From positions 1 through 47,215 of the forward strand of contig CACDSX010000007.1 of the NCBI GenBank assembly GCA_902555655.1: a stretch of DNA of 47,215 nucleotides, given 5' to 3'. Position numbers and translations under genes: made by a program. Each line of letters begins with the position of its first letter. Position 1 is the first letter of the stretch. This DNA is from an uncultured Pelagibacteraceae bacterium (GTDB taxonomy: Bacteria; Pseudomonadota; Alphaproteobacteria; Pelagibacterales; Pelagibacteraceae). The notes beneath the pieces were generated by a model that saw nothing but the letters and a program-made list of their open reading frames with translations, was not told the DNA's origin and ran no database searches. Shown here in pieces: positions 24,958 through 33,052 of this stretch.

Positions 24958-25501
24958 TAGTTTTGTATTTGTTTATTAATCCTATTTGAAAACCTGTAAA
25001 AATAAAAGTTATGGGTAATAATCCCCATACTTTAAAATTTACCCAAAATTCTTCTGTTTGTGTTCTCCATACTAATTCATTTAATACTGCCAGACAAAAA
25101 AAGAAATATATCCATCTTTTGTTCAATATTTCCCAACCTTCAATTGTCAGTGAAACTGATTTTCCCATTAGTTTTTTTAAAACTGGTTCATTAGTGAAAT
25201 ATTTTCCAAATATTAAAGCTAGTCCAAATAAAATATTTATAATTGTTGGTTTTATATAAATAAATATTGGATTATTAAAATATATTGTTAATCCCCCAAA
25301 AAAAGTAATTAAAATTCCACTGAGTAAAGGAACTTTGGGAAGTTTTTTTTCTAAAAACCACATAATAGCCAATGCCATTATTGTCGCAATTATGAATGGA
25401 GGAATTGCAATTTTTAAATCTTTTCCACTATCGTAATAGTAGTAAAAGAAAATTACTAATGGCCCAAAATCAGTAAGAAACTTTAAAAAAGATTTGTTCA
25501 C
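24950..25501 (-). CDS. yciB: YciB/IspZ inner-membrane (septation) protein
   Basis: A 183-residue protein with five or six membrane helices. FLTDFGPLVIFFYYY at the N-terminus, the central PTIINILFGLALIFG and WEILNKRWIYFFFCLAVLNE, and the C-terminal WVNFKVWGLLPITFIF identify the intracellular septation protein A (YciB) family, linked to cell envelope synthesis and divisome integrity. In many alphaproteobacteria it lies next to ftsY; here ftsY is about 18 kb away. Divergent from hspQ. Confidence 0.93.
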   Translation of the reverse strand: MNKSFLKFLTDFGPLVIFFYYYYDSGKDLKIAIPPFIIATIMALAIMWFLEKKLPKVPLLSGILITFFGGLTIYFNNPIFIYIKPTIINILFGLALIFGKYFTNEPVLKKLMGKSVSLTIEGWEILNKRWIYFFFCLAVLNELVWRTQTEEFWVNFKVWGLLPITFIFTGFQIGLINKYKTNE

Positions 25502-25583
25502 ATTAAAGATATTAACATAAATAATATTTATACAAAAATTATAAATTTTTCTTATTGATTTTTTTTTTTAAATACCCATACTA

Positions 25584-25910
25584 ATGTCAATGCCAATTCA
25601 AAAAGCTAAATTCTCAATAGGCGATATCGTTAAACATAAACATTTCGAATTTAGAGGTGTTATTTATGACGTAGATTTTGAATTTAACAATTCTGAAGAA
25701 TGGTATCAATCTATACCAAAAAATGTCAGACCAAGAAAAGATCAGCCTTTTTATCATCTTTTAGCAGAAAATGATGAAATTACATACGAGGCGTACGTAT
25801 CAGAACAAAATCTTCTGATGGATGATTCTGATGAGCCTATAAAACATCCCTTAATTGAAGAGATTTTTTCAGGAAAAAAAGGATCTAGTTATTTCAAGCT
25901 TTCTAATTAA
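25584..25910 (+). CDS. hspQ: HspQ (YccV-like) heat-shock / hemimethylated-DNA-binding protein
   Basis: A 108-residue protein: KFSIGDIVKHKHFEFRGVIYDVDFEF near residues 9-34 in pieces, PFYHLLAEND and YVSEQNLL match the HspQ family, a specificity factor for Lon in enterobacteria, originally reported as binding hemimethylated oriC DNA. Two ATGs are possible, at 25584 and 25590; the second (MPIQKAKFS) equals the typical family start. An 11-base T run lies upstream at 25559-25569. Confidence 0.9.
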   Translation: MSMPIQKAKFSIGDIVKHKHFEFRGVIYDVDFEFNNSEEWYQSIPKNVRPRKDQPFYHLLAENDEITYEAYVSEQNLLMDDSDEPIKHPLIEEIFSGKKGSSYFKLSN

Positions 25911-25943
25911 AAATCACTTTTTAAACACAATTAATTCAAATCT

Positions 25944-25970
25944 TTGACACAGCAATTTAATAATTTTAAT
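25944..25970 (+). promoter_or_regulatory. putative sigma-70-type promoter in front of the ccmC hairpin
   Basis: TTGACA at 25944-25949 is a perfect -35 consensus. A TTTAAT at 25965-25970 matches the -10 consensus at five of six positions, with a short 15-base spacer. Transcription would begin near 25977, at the 5' foot of the inverted repeat at 25975-26036. Short spacing lowers confidence. Confidence 0.4.
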
Positions 25971-25974
25971 TAAT

Positions 25975-26036
25975 TCTGATCAAGAGTGTTAATTATTTAC
26001 CCTTCGTTATTATCTCCCTCTACATTCTTGATCAGA
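25975..26036 (+). ncRNA. putative stem-loop RNA or leader upstream of ccmC
   Basis: The 5' arm TCTGATCAAGAGTGT (25975-25989) pairs with ACATTCTTGATCAGA (26022-26036): 15 pairs with one G-U, the outer 11 perfect. The 32-base loop is pyrimidine-rich with two C-rich patches, ACCCUU and AUCUCCCUCU, the latter complementary to Shine-Dalgarno-type GGGAG/GGAG. No T run follows the 3' arm, so it is not a standard terminator. It may be a free small RNA or the 5' leader of the ccm operon, whose ATG is 51 bases further on. The whole 25911-26086 gap (176 bases) contains no gene. Confidence 0.45.
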
Positions 26037-26086
26037 TAATTATTTCATAATAAAAACCCATAAAATAAAATATAATATAATTAATA

Positions 26087-26794
26087 ATGTTTAAGTATTT
26101 TGAACCTAATAAAATCTTTTCTATTACTTCAAGGGCTCCTAAATACGTGCTGTTATTATTTGTCATAATCCTTTCAATTGGATTAACAGAAGCACTAATA
26201 TTTTCTCCTGAAGATTATAAGCAAGGTCATTCAGTTAGAATTATGTATGTGCACGTGCCAGCAGCATGGACCTCGCTTGGAATATTTTCAGCAATTACAT
26301 TCTTATCTATAATTGGGTACATATTTAAAATTAGAAATCTTTTTTTAATTTCAAAAAGTTTGGCACCGTCAGGTTTAGTATTTAATATTATAGCTTTAGT
26401 TACTGGTTCAATTTGGGGAAAGCCAACTTGGGGAACGTGGTGGGCTTGGGATGCAAGAATTACCTCTATGCTAATTTTAGTTTTATTTTATATTATGTAT
26501 TTAGTAGCTTGGAGAATTTATGAAAATAATGAAAAGGCATTTAAGATAACAACAATCATTACAATCTTGGGAATAATAAATGTTCCGATAATAAAATATT
26601 CTGTAGATTGGTGGAATACCTTGCATCAACCTTCTTCAATAAATATTTTATCAGGTTCATCAATCCATGTTTCAATGTTATTTCCTTTATTAACTATGAC
26701 TGCGGCATTTGCACTATTTTCTCTATTAATTTTTTTAATGAAATATAATACAGAACTGATAAAGATTAAAAACAAAGGCTTAGATAGATTATGA
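26087..26794 (+). CDS. ccmC: heme exporter / cytochrome c maturation protein CcmC
   Basis: A 235-residue, six-helix inner-membrane protein that hands heme to CcmE. The tryptophan-rich periplasmic motif is visible as GKPTWGTWWAWDARITS near residues 123-139, and the flanking heme-ligand histidines lie in MYVHVPAAWTS (near 50-60) and SSIHVSMLFPLL (near 192-203). ccmD overlaps its end by four bases. CcmA and CcmB, the ABC part that usually comes first, are not in this stretch. Confidence 0.95.
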   Translation: MFKYFEPNKIFSITSRAPKYVLLLFVIILSIGLTEALIFSPEDYKQGHSVRIMYVHVPAAWTSLGIFSAITFLSIIGYIFKIRNLFLISKSLAPSGLVFNIIALVTGSIWGKPTWGTWWAWDARITSMLILVLFYIMYLVAWRIYENNEKAFKITTIITILGIINVPIIKYSVDWWNTLHQPSSINILSGSSIHVSMLFPLLTMTAAFALFSLLIFLMKYNTELIKIKNKGLDRL

Positions 26795-27018
26795 TTAATG
26801 AAATATTATTAATGGATGGTTACGGACTTTACGTTTGGACTGCATTTGTATTTACTCTCTTGAGTTTTGTATCACTTTACCTTGTTATAAAAATTCAATA
26901 CATTAAAGAAACAAATAAATTTGTTTCTAAATTTGGAACTTTAAACTCTGAAAGATCAGCTTTTGCAAAATCTCAAAAAATTAATAGAGAAATTTTATAT
27001 AACATTTCAAAAATTTAA
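26791..27018 (+). CDS. ccmD: cytochrome c maturation protein CcmD
   Basis: A 75-residue protein with one membrane helix at about residues 10-33 (GYGLYVWTAFVFTLLSF) and a basic cytoplasmic tail, the standard layout of CcmD, which stabilises the CcmC-CcmE complex. The sequence YGLYVWTAF is typical. The tail beyond residue 40 is longer than usual. Coupled to ccmC by an ATGA overlap and ten bases ahead of ccmE. Confidence 0.88.
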   Translation: MINEILLMDGYGLYVWTAFVFTLLSFVSLYLVIKIQYIKETNKFVSKFGTLNSERSAFAKSQKINREILYNISKI

Positions 27019-27028
27019 CTTTTAAACC

Positions 27029-27448
27029 ATGTATGGGCGCAAAGTTAAATTAAGATTTTTTTTTGTATTATTAGTTCTACTTACTTTAGTTTTATCTGTT
27101 TTTGTTATTTTAAAATCTCTTGAAGAAAATGTAGTTTATTTTCAATCCCCAACAGAAATTAAAGCTTTATCTGAAATAGAAAAAAAAAAAATTAGAATTG
27201 GAGGAATGGTAAAGATTAAGTCAATATCTATGAAAACAAAAGAAATAAAATTTATAATTACTGATTTTGAAAATGAAATTAATGTAATTTATTCAGGTGT
27301 TGTTCCAAATCTTTTTACTGAGGGAAAAGGTGTTGTTGCTGAGGGATATTTAAAAGATAAGAATTTTTTTTTAGCTACTAAAATTTTAGCAAAACACGAT
27401 GAAAATTATATGCCACCAGAAGTCAAGGCAGCATTAGAGGAGAAGTAA
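27029..27448 (+). CDS. ccmE: heme chaperone CcmE
   Basis: A 139-residue periplasmic heme chaperone anchored by an N-terminal helix (residues 9-27). The OB-fold domain has [11 protein letters not shown] and [20 protein letters not shown]; the covalent heme-binding His123 lies in [13 protein letters not shown] together with Tyr127, which matches the HxxxY motif of the usual heme-binding site. A run of 12 A at 27180-27191 falls in the coding region and encodes the EKKKIR stretch. The gene sits between ccmD and ccmF. Confidence 0.95.
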   Translation: MYGRKVKLRFFFVLLVLLTLVLSVFVILKSLEENVVYFQSPTEIKALSEIEKKKIRIGGMVKIKSISMKTKEIKFIITDFENEINVIYSGVVPNLFTEGKGVVAEGYLKDKNFFLATKILAKHDENYMPPEVKAALEEK

Positions 27449-27451
27449 ATT

Positions 27452-29329
27452 TTGTCTAGTTTAATTGGATTATATTCTTTATTTTTTGGGTTTAGCTTTT
27501 CTTTTTTAATTGTTTTGAATTCAGTTAAAAATTTTAGGGATACGAAAAATTTTGATAATAGAATAATCTTTCTAACTTTCTTACAATTTTTCTTTGTTAT
27601 TGTGAGTTTTTTAGGTTTGATAGCATCCTTCATAAGTTCAGATTTTAGTAATGAAACTGTTTTTAATCATTCGCACACCACAAAACCCTTGTTTTATAAA
27701 ATATCTGGTACATGGGGAAATCATGAAGGAAGTTTGTTACTATGGCTATTTGTTTTAACATTCTTTTTACTTTTATTTTTGTTGAGATCTAAAAATCAAC
27801 CAAAAAGATATAGAATTTTAACTTTGTTATTTCAGCAAATAATAATTATCGGTTTTTTTATTTTTATAATAAAAACGTCAAATCCATTTAATTATATTTT
27901 TCCCGTACCTAGTGAAGGTTTGGGATTAAACCCAATTCTTCAAGACCCTGCTTTAGCTATTCATCCACCAATTTTATATTTAGGTTATGTTGGATCTTCT
28001 ATTATTTTTTCATCAACTCTTTCTGCGACAGCTCTTAATTACATTTCAAAAGAATGGGCAATTCACATAAAACAATGGGTCTTGGTATCTTGGATCTTTT
28101 TAACATTAGGTATTTTATTGGGTTCAATTTGGGCATATTACGAGTTAGGTTGGGGAGGATTTTGGTTTTGGGATCCAGTTGAAAATGTTTCTTTAATGCC
28201 TTGGCTGGCTCTGACCACACTATTTCACTGTATTTTAGTTTTAGAAAAAAGATTAATATTAACTTCTTGGGTAATTATTTTATCAATATCTACATTTACA
28301 TTGAGTATGTGTGGAACTTTTCTAGTTAGATCTGGAATTTTAAACTCTGTACATACTTTTGCTAATGATCCAGAAAGAGGTTTATTTATTTTGATATTTT
28401 TATTTTGTTTAATATTTTTGTCACTTTTTATTTTTTTCTTTTTTCATAAAATTAAAAGAAATGACTCCGATAGTTTTTTTTGGCTTAGTAAAGAATCATC
28501 AATTTTAATTAATAATTGGTTTATGATGTATTTTCTTTCAGTTGTTTTAATTGGTACTGTTTACCCAATATTTTTAGATGTATTGTCTTCAAAAAAAATT
28601 TCAGTAGGACCACCATTTTATAACAAACTAATAATTCCTTTTTTAATTCCATTTTTACTAGCGATGGCCATTGGCCCAAAACTAAAATGGATCAAATCAA
28701 ATTTAAAAAATAAATTTAATTTAATTTTATTGTTAGTTATTTCACTTTTAATTTCTATATTGATAACTAATAATTTAGATGACGGTTTTTTGATAAATAC
28801 CATTTTAATAACTTCATCTTTTTATTTATTTTTTATTACTTTAAGGGATTTAATTAGTAGAAAGTTTAAAAATTTATCACAAAATATTGCTCATTTTGGT
28901 TTTAGTTTATTAATTTTAAGTATTTTGTTTAATAATATTTTTTCAACAGAAATTATTACAAATTTAAAGATAGGTGAAAGTTTTCAATCAAAAAACTTTA
29001 AGATAAATTTTGAAAAAGTAGAGAGAAAAGATAAGCAAAATTTCAAATCAATTATAGGTAAATTTAATATTGAAAATTCTAATGGCACAATTGATCAATT
29101 AAATCCTGAGTTGAGAATATATAATCAGCCAAATATTGTAACTAGTGAAGCAGATATTAAAACGAACATATTTACTGATAAATTCATAACTATGAACTTG
29201 GTTCAAAACCAAGAATATTTCAATATAAGATATCAGATCAAACCTTTAATGATATGGATCTGGATATCTGTGCTATTAATTAGTTTTGGTGGGTTGATAA
29301 GTTTGTTTAAAAAAAAATATGAAAATTAA
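27452..29329 (+). CDS. ccmF: heme lyase subunit CcmF
   Basis: A 625-residue multi-span inner-membrane protein that ligates heme to apocytochrome c. The WWD motif is seen as GWGGFWFWDPVENVSLMPW near residues 230-248, and conserved histidines lie in FNHSHTTKPLFYKISGTWG (near 71-89) and AIHPPILYLGYVG near 169-181. The start is a TTG at 27452, three bases after the ccmE stop, with GAGGAGAAG just upstream as a good ribosome site. The 3' end overlaps ccmG by 11 bases. Slightly shorter than the E. coli protein. Confidence 0.94.
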   Translation: MSSLIGLYSLFFGFSFSFLIVLNSVKNFRDTKNFDNRIIFLTFLQFFFVIVSFLGLIASFISSDFSNETVFNHSHTTKPLFYKISGTWGNHEGSLLLWLFVLTFFLLLFLLRSKNQPKRYRILTLLFQQIIIIGFFIFIIKTSNPFNYIFPVPSEGLGLNPILQDPALAIHPPILYLGYVGSSIIFSSTLSATALNYISKEWAIHIKQWVLVSWIFLTLGILLGSIWAYYELGWGGFWFWDPVENVSLMPWLALTTLFHCILVLEKRLILTSWVIILSISTFTLSMCGTFLVRSGILNSVHTFANDPERGLFILIFLFCLIFLSLFIFFFFHKIKRNDSDSFFWLSKESSILINNWFMMYFLSVVLIGTVYPIFLDVLSSKKISVGPPFYNKLIIPFLIPFLLAMAIGPKLKWIKSNLKNKFNLILLLVISLLISILITNNLDDGFLINTILITSSFYLFFITLRDLISRKFKNLSQNIAHFGFSLLILSILFNNIFSTEIITNLKIGESFQSKNFKINFEKVERKDKQNFKSIIGKFNIENSNGTIDQLNPELRIYNQPNIVTSEADIKTNIFTDKFITMNLVQNQEYFNIRYQIKPLMIWIWISVLLISFGGLISLFKKKYEN

Positions 29330-29837
29330 AATTTTATCTTCCTTTTTAGTTATAGTTTTTTTACTCATATTTATTGTCTTTTACAAAGGATTAAAAAATT
29401 CAAACATTTATACACCTGATGTAGATATTGAAAAAGATATACCATTTTTTAAAGCTCAATTTTTTAATTCTTCTAATCAAATTAAATCAGTAAATATTTT
29501 TACTGATGATAATTTTTATATTGTAAATATTTGGTCGTCATGGTGTGTTCCTTGCAGAGAAGAACACTCATTTCTAGTCAAACTAAAAAAATATAAAAAT
29601 TTAAAGATCATTGGAATTAACTATAAAGACAATCTAGATAACGCAAAAATTTTTTTGAATGAATTAAGTGATCCATATGATACCATTATTTTAGATCAAG
29701 ATGGAACAATCGCTATTGAATGGGGAGCTTATGGGGTTCCAGAAACATTTATAATAAATAAAAAAAAAATCATAAAAAAAATTATTGGACCAATAAATGA
29801 GATTAATTTTTTAGAAATTAAAGAAATAATTCAATGA
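29319..29837 (+). CDS. ccmG: thiol:disulfide interchange protein CcmG/DsbE
   Basis: A 172-residue membrane-anchored thioredoxin-fold protein that reduces the apocytochrome or CcmH. N-terminal anchor is residues 4-22. The active site is WSSWCVPCREE with Cys76 and Cys79, and the cis-Pro motif is YGVPETFIIN near 144-153. Start ATG at 29319 is inside the end of ccmF; it overlaps ccmH by four bases. Confidence 0.94.
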   Translation: MKIKILSSFLVIVFLLIFIVFYKGLKNSNIYTPDVDIEKDIPFFKAQFFNSSNQIKSVNIFTDDNFYIVNIWSSWCVPCREEHSFLVKLKKYKNLKIIGINYKDNLDNAKIFLNELSDPYDTIILDQDGTIAIEWGAYGVPETFIINKKKIIKKIIGPINEINFLEIKEIIQ

Positions 29838-30199
29838 AACTATTAAAATATTCGATTTTTATATTTTATCTATTAAGTTTTAATTTAATTGGTGCTGAGA
29901 ATATCGATCTACATAAAAAGATTACAAAAAGTTTACGTTGCTTGATATGTCAGGGTCAATCGGTATATGACTCTGATTCTGAATTTGCTAATAGTATTAA
30001 AGTGCTAGTTGATAGAAAATTAAAAGAGGGTCAAAATGAAAATGAAATCTATGATTATTTAAAAGATAAGTATGGTGAATGGATATTGTATGATCCAAAA
30101 TTTAATGAAAATACCTATTTTCTTTGGTTATTACCTGTATTGATATTTATTATTGGGGGTGCAATATTGTTTAAATCTTTTATTATAAAAAGAAATTAA
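29834..30199 (+). CDS. ccmH: cytochrome c maturation protein CcmH
   Basis: A 121-residue periplasmic protein with a signal peptide (about residues 1-21), the redox motif LRCLICQGQ (Cys36, Cys39) and a C-terminal membrane helix (residues 96-116). It has the short form without the TPR half (CcmI is absent here). KYGEWILYDPKFNENTYFLWLLP is the typical end of the domain (in two parts around residues 77-100). Last gene of the ccm run; the next gene starts 13 bases on. Confidence 0.94.
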   Translation: MKLLKYSIFIFYLLSFNLIGAENIDLHKKITKSLRCLICQGQSVYDSDSEFANSIKVLVDRKLKEGQNENEIYDYLKDKYGEWILYDPKFNENTYFLWLLPVLIFIIGGAILFKSFIIKRN

Positions 30200-30212
30200 A
30201 TATATTTTGCTA

Positions 30213-30725
30213 ATGAGATTAAGAAATTTATTATTGATTGTAACATTTATACTCTTAAATACTTCAGTAACAGCTGATGATTTTAAAGTAGACGAAAATA
30301 ATACAGAGTTTAATGTTTATACTGGTATGTTTGATTTTAGTGATAACGGTAAAAGGTCAACATTACTTGGATTCCAACATCAAAATGAGGATTTAAATCG
30401 AGATACTATATTTGGAAATATTTCTCCTATCACTGGAGCAATGATTACTGCAGATAATGCAACATACTTTTACACTGGTGTACAGGCTCATTATAAAATT
30501 GGAGCTTTAAATTTTACACCAAGCTTTTCACCTGGGTATTATAATGAGGGTAATGGAAAAGATTTAGGACACGCATTAGAATTTAAAAGTGAAATACAAC
30601 TTTCATTAGAGTTACCTAAAGAAAGCCAGTTTGGTTTTTCATACAATCATTTGTCGAATGCAAGTTTAGGAGATAAAAATCCTGGGGCAAATAGCTATAT
30701 GTTTAATTTTCTTAAAAAGTTTTAA
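30213..30725 (+). CDS. PagL-like lipid A 3-O-deacylase / acyloxyacyl hydrolase family outer-membrane protein
   Basis: A 170-residue protein. A TTG at 30207 is possible, but the ATG at 30213 (MRLRNLLLIVTFILL) gives a clean signal peptide ending SVTA before DDF. The mature protein is rich in beta-type strands and has the family motif YNHLSNASLGDKNPGAN near residues 144-160, containing the His146-x-Ser148 pair that is catalytic in PagL. The third catalytic residue, Glu in Pseudomonas PagL 12 residues after Ser, aligns with Asn160 without gaps. Family call is good, activity uncertain. It follows ccmH and precedes the hydroxyacid oxidase. Confidence 0.8.
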   Translation: MRLRNLLLIVTFILLNTSVTADDFKVDENNTEFNVYTGMFDFSDNGKRSTLLGFQHQNEDLNRDTIFGNISPITGAMITADNATYFYTGVQAHYKIGALNFTPSFSPGYYNEGNGKDLGHALEFKSEIQLSLELPKESQFGFSYNHLSNASLGDKNPGANSYMFNFLKKF

Positions 30726-30734
30726 CATTCATTA

Positions 30735-31886
30735 ATGAATTTAAAAGATTGTCACAATTTTGGTGATTTTAGAAGGTTAGCTCAAAAAAAATTACCATCA
30801 CCAATATTTCATTATATTGATGGAGCTGCTGATGATGAGATTACATATCAAAGAAATACAAGTGCTTTTGATGATGTTGATTTAGTACCAAATGTTTTAA
30901 GGGGAGTTGAAAATGTTGATCTCTCAACAACAATATTTGGCAAAAAATTAGACTTACCTTTTTATTTAGCACCCACTGCTTTACAAAGATTATTTCATTA
31001 TGATGGCGAAAGAGCTGTTGGAAAAGCAGCAAAAAAATTTAATACTATGTTTGGTGTTTCGGCTTTAGCCACAGTTAGTGTAGAAGAAATATCTTCCATG
31101 ATCGATACTCCAAAAATGTTTCAATTCTATTTTCATAAAGATAGAGGTCTTAATGACTCCTGTTTAGAGAGAGCAAAAGCAGCTAAGTTTGATGTTATGG
31201 CCTTAACAGTTGATACTATAACAGGAGGAAATCGAGAAAGAGATTTGAGAACTGGTTTTACATCTCCTCCTAAATTAACACTATCAAGTTTATTTAGTTT
31301 TGCCACAAAACCTATGTGGGGAATAAATTATTTAACAAGAGGAAAATTTGAATTACCTCATCTACAAGATTTTGTAAAAGAAGGTACAAGTACTAATTCT
31401 TCAATTGGAAACTATTTTTCTACAATGCTAGATCAATCAATGAACTGGAAAGATGCTGAAAAATTATGTTCTAAATGGGGTGGTCATTTTGCTCTTAAGG
31501 GAGTTATGTCTGTTGAAGATGCTAAGAGGGCTGTTGATATTGGATGTACTGGTATAATGGTTTCAAATCACGGTGGAAGACAACTTGATGGATCTAGATC
31601 ACCATTTGACCAGCTTGCAGAAATTGTAGACGCAGTTGGTGACAAGTTAGATGTGATTTGTGAAGGTGGGATCCATAGAGGTACTCATATGCTCAAAGCT
31701 CTCTCATTAGGTGCTAAAGCTTGCTCAGGTGGAAGGTTATATCTTTATGCTTTGGCTGCAGGGGGGCAAGCAGGCGTAGAAAGAGCGATAGAAAAATATA
31801 AAGCTGAATTGGTTCGTGATATGAAATTAATGGGCTGTACAAAAATTAGTGATCTAAATAGAGATAATCTAAGATTTAGAAAATAA
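30735..31886 (+). CDS. FMN-dependent alpha-hydroxy-acid oxidase/dehydrogenase, paralogue 1
   Basis: A 383-residue TIM-barrel flavoprotein of the lactate dehydrogenase (LldD)/glycolate oxidase family, expected to oxidise an L-2-hydroxy acid to the 2-oxo acid. Active-site positions seen are Tyr27 in HYIDGAADD, Tyr132 in FQFYFHKD, Lys255 in FALKGVMS, and His279/Arg282 in SNHGGRQLDG. The FMN phosphate stretch reads CEGGIHRGTH (309-318), whereas the canonical form is DGGVRRGTD, so Asp310 is Glu and Arg314 is His. The following paralogue keeps Asp and Arg. The two share a one-base TAATG overlap. Confidence 0.92.
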   Translation: MNLKDCHNFGDFRRLAQKKLPSPIFHYIDGAADDEITYQRNTSAFDDVDLVPNVLRGVENVDLSTTIFGKKLDLPFYLAPTALQRLFHYDGERAVGKAAKKFNTMFGVSALATVSVEEISSMIDTPKMFQFYFHKDRGLNDSCLERAKAAKFDVMALTVDTITGGNRERDLRTGFTSPPKLTLSSLFSFATKPMWGINYLTRGKFELPHLQDFVKEGTSTNSSIGNYFSTMLDQSMNWKDAEKLCSKWGGHFALKGVMSVEDAKRAVDIGCTGIMVSNHGGRQLDGSRSPFDQLAEIVDAVGDKLDVICEGGIHRGTHMLKALSLGAKACSGGRLYLYALAAGGQAGVERAIEKYKAELVRDMKLMGCTKISDLNRDNLRFRK

Positions 31887-33037
31887 TGAGTTTAAAAAAT
31901 TGTTATAATTTTGAAGATTTTCGACAACTTGCAAAAAAAAAATTACCTTCTCCAATCTTTCATTATATCGATGGAGGTTCAGATGATGAGTCAACCCTTA
32001 GAAGAAATACAGAGTCTTTTGACGATTGTGATTTAGTTCCAAATATTTTGTCGAACGTTGGTAAACCAGATTTATCAACTACTTTATTTGGAAGAAAAAT
32101 TGATATGCCTGTTTTTCTTTCTCCTGCAGCTATGCAAAGACTTTATCATCCAGATGGAGACAAAGCTTCAGCAAGGGCAGCAGAAAAATTTAATACATTT
32201 TATAGCATGTCATCTATGGGCAATAATACCATCGAAGAAGTATCAAATATTTCAAGTGGTCCAAAGTTATTTCAACTTTACGTTCATAAAGACAGGTCAA
32301 TTTCTGATGATTTAATAGATAGATCTAAAAGATCTGGTTTTGATGCAATGTGTTTAACTGTAGATACTTTAGTTGCGGGAAATAGAGAAAAAGATCATAG
32401 AACAGGATTTACTACTCCACCAAAGCTAACTCTTCAGAGTTTAATGAGTTTTGCAATGCGGCCGAGGTGGGTTTTTAGTTATTTAACAGGCAAAAGATTT
32501 GAGCTATCAAATGTTAAAAAAAAAACTGATAAAGGAACAAATATTGCAAAGTCAGTAATTGAATATATCAATGAACAATATGATCCAGCCATGGGATGGG
32601 AAGATGCAGAATATTGTGCAAAAAAATGGAATGGACCTTTTGCATTAAAAGGAGTCATGTCAGTTGATGATGCTAAAAGAGCTATCGATATTGGATGTAC
32701 TGCTATAATGATCTCAAATCACGGAGGTCGACAATTAGATGGGTCTCGGTCACCATTTGATCAAGTAAAAGCAATTTCTGATGCTGTTGGCGATAAATTA
32801 GAAATTATTTTAGATGGAGGTGTCAGGCGAGGTACTCATGTGTTAAAAGCAATTGCAGCAGGTGCAAGAGCTTGCAGCTTTGGGAAAATGTTTCTGTTCT
32901 CTTTGGCCGCAGGCGGACAGCAGGGTGTTGAACATTTATTACAAAACATGCATGATGAAATTAATAGAAATATGGTATTGATGGGATGTAAAAATTTAAA
33001 AGAGTTAGACAATTCAAAATTAATTTATAGAAAATAA
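31886..33037 (+). CDS. FMN-dependent alpha-hydroxy-acid oxidase/dehydrogenase, paralogue 2
   Basis: A 383-residue tandem copy of the preceding gene, same length and more than half identical by eye, with LPSPIFHYIDGGSDDE at residues 20-35, Tyr132 in FQLYVHKD, Lys255 in FALKGVMS, His279/Arg282 in SNHGGRQLDG and a canonical LDGGVRRGTH at 309-318. It should bind FMN normally. Substrate could be lactate, glycolate or another 2-hydroxy acid; the electron acceptor (quinone or oxygen) cannot be told. The two copies differ in residues 200-245, the loop covering the active site in this family, which suggests different substrates. Confidence 0.92.
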   Translation: MSLKNCYNFEDFRQLAKKKLPSPIFHYIDGGSDDESTLRRNTESFDDCDLVPNILSNVGKPDLSTTLFGRKIDMPVFLSPAAMQRLYHPDGDKASARAAEKFNTFYSMSSMGNNTIEEVSNISSGPKLFQLYVHKDRSISDDLIDRSKRSGFDAMCLTVDTLVAGNREKDHRTGFTTPPKLTLQSLMSFAMRPRWVFSYLTGKRFELSNVKKKTDKGTNIAKSVIEYINEQYDPAMGWEDAEYCAKKWNGPFALKGVMSVDDAKRAIDIGCTAIMISNHGGRQLDGSRSPFDQVKAISDAVGDKLEIILDGGVRRGTHVLKAIAAGARACSFGKMFLFSLAAGGQQGVEHLLQNMHDEINRNMVLMGCKNLKELDNSKLIYRK

Positions 33038-33052
33038 AAAGGATACACTCAA

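Noticed and set aside
25911..26086. The ccmC hairpin as a plain intrinsic terminator of hspQ
   Set aside because: The loop is 32 bases, and no T run follows the 3' arm.
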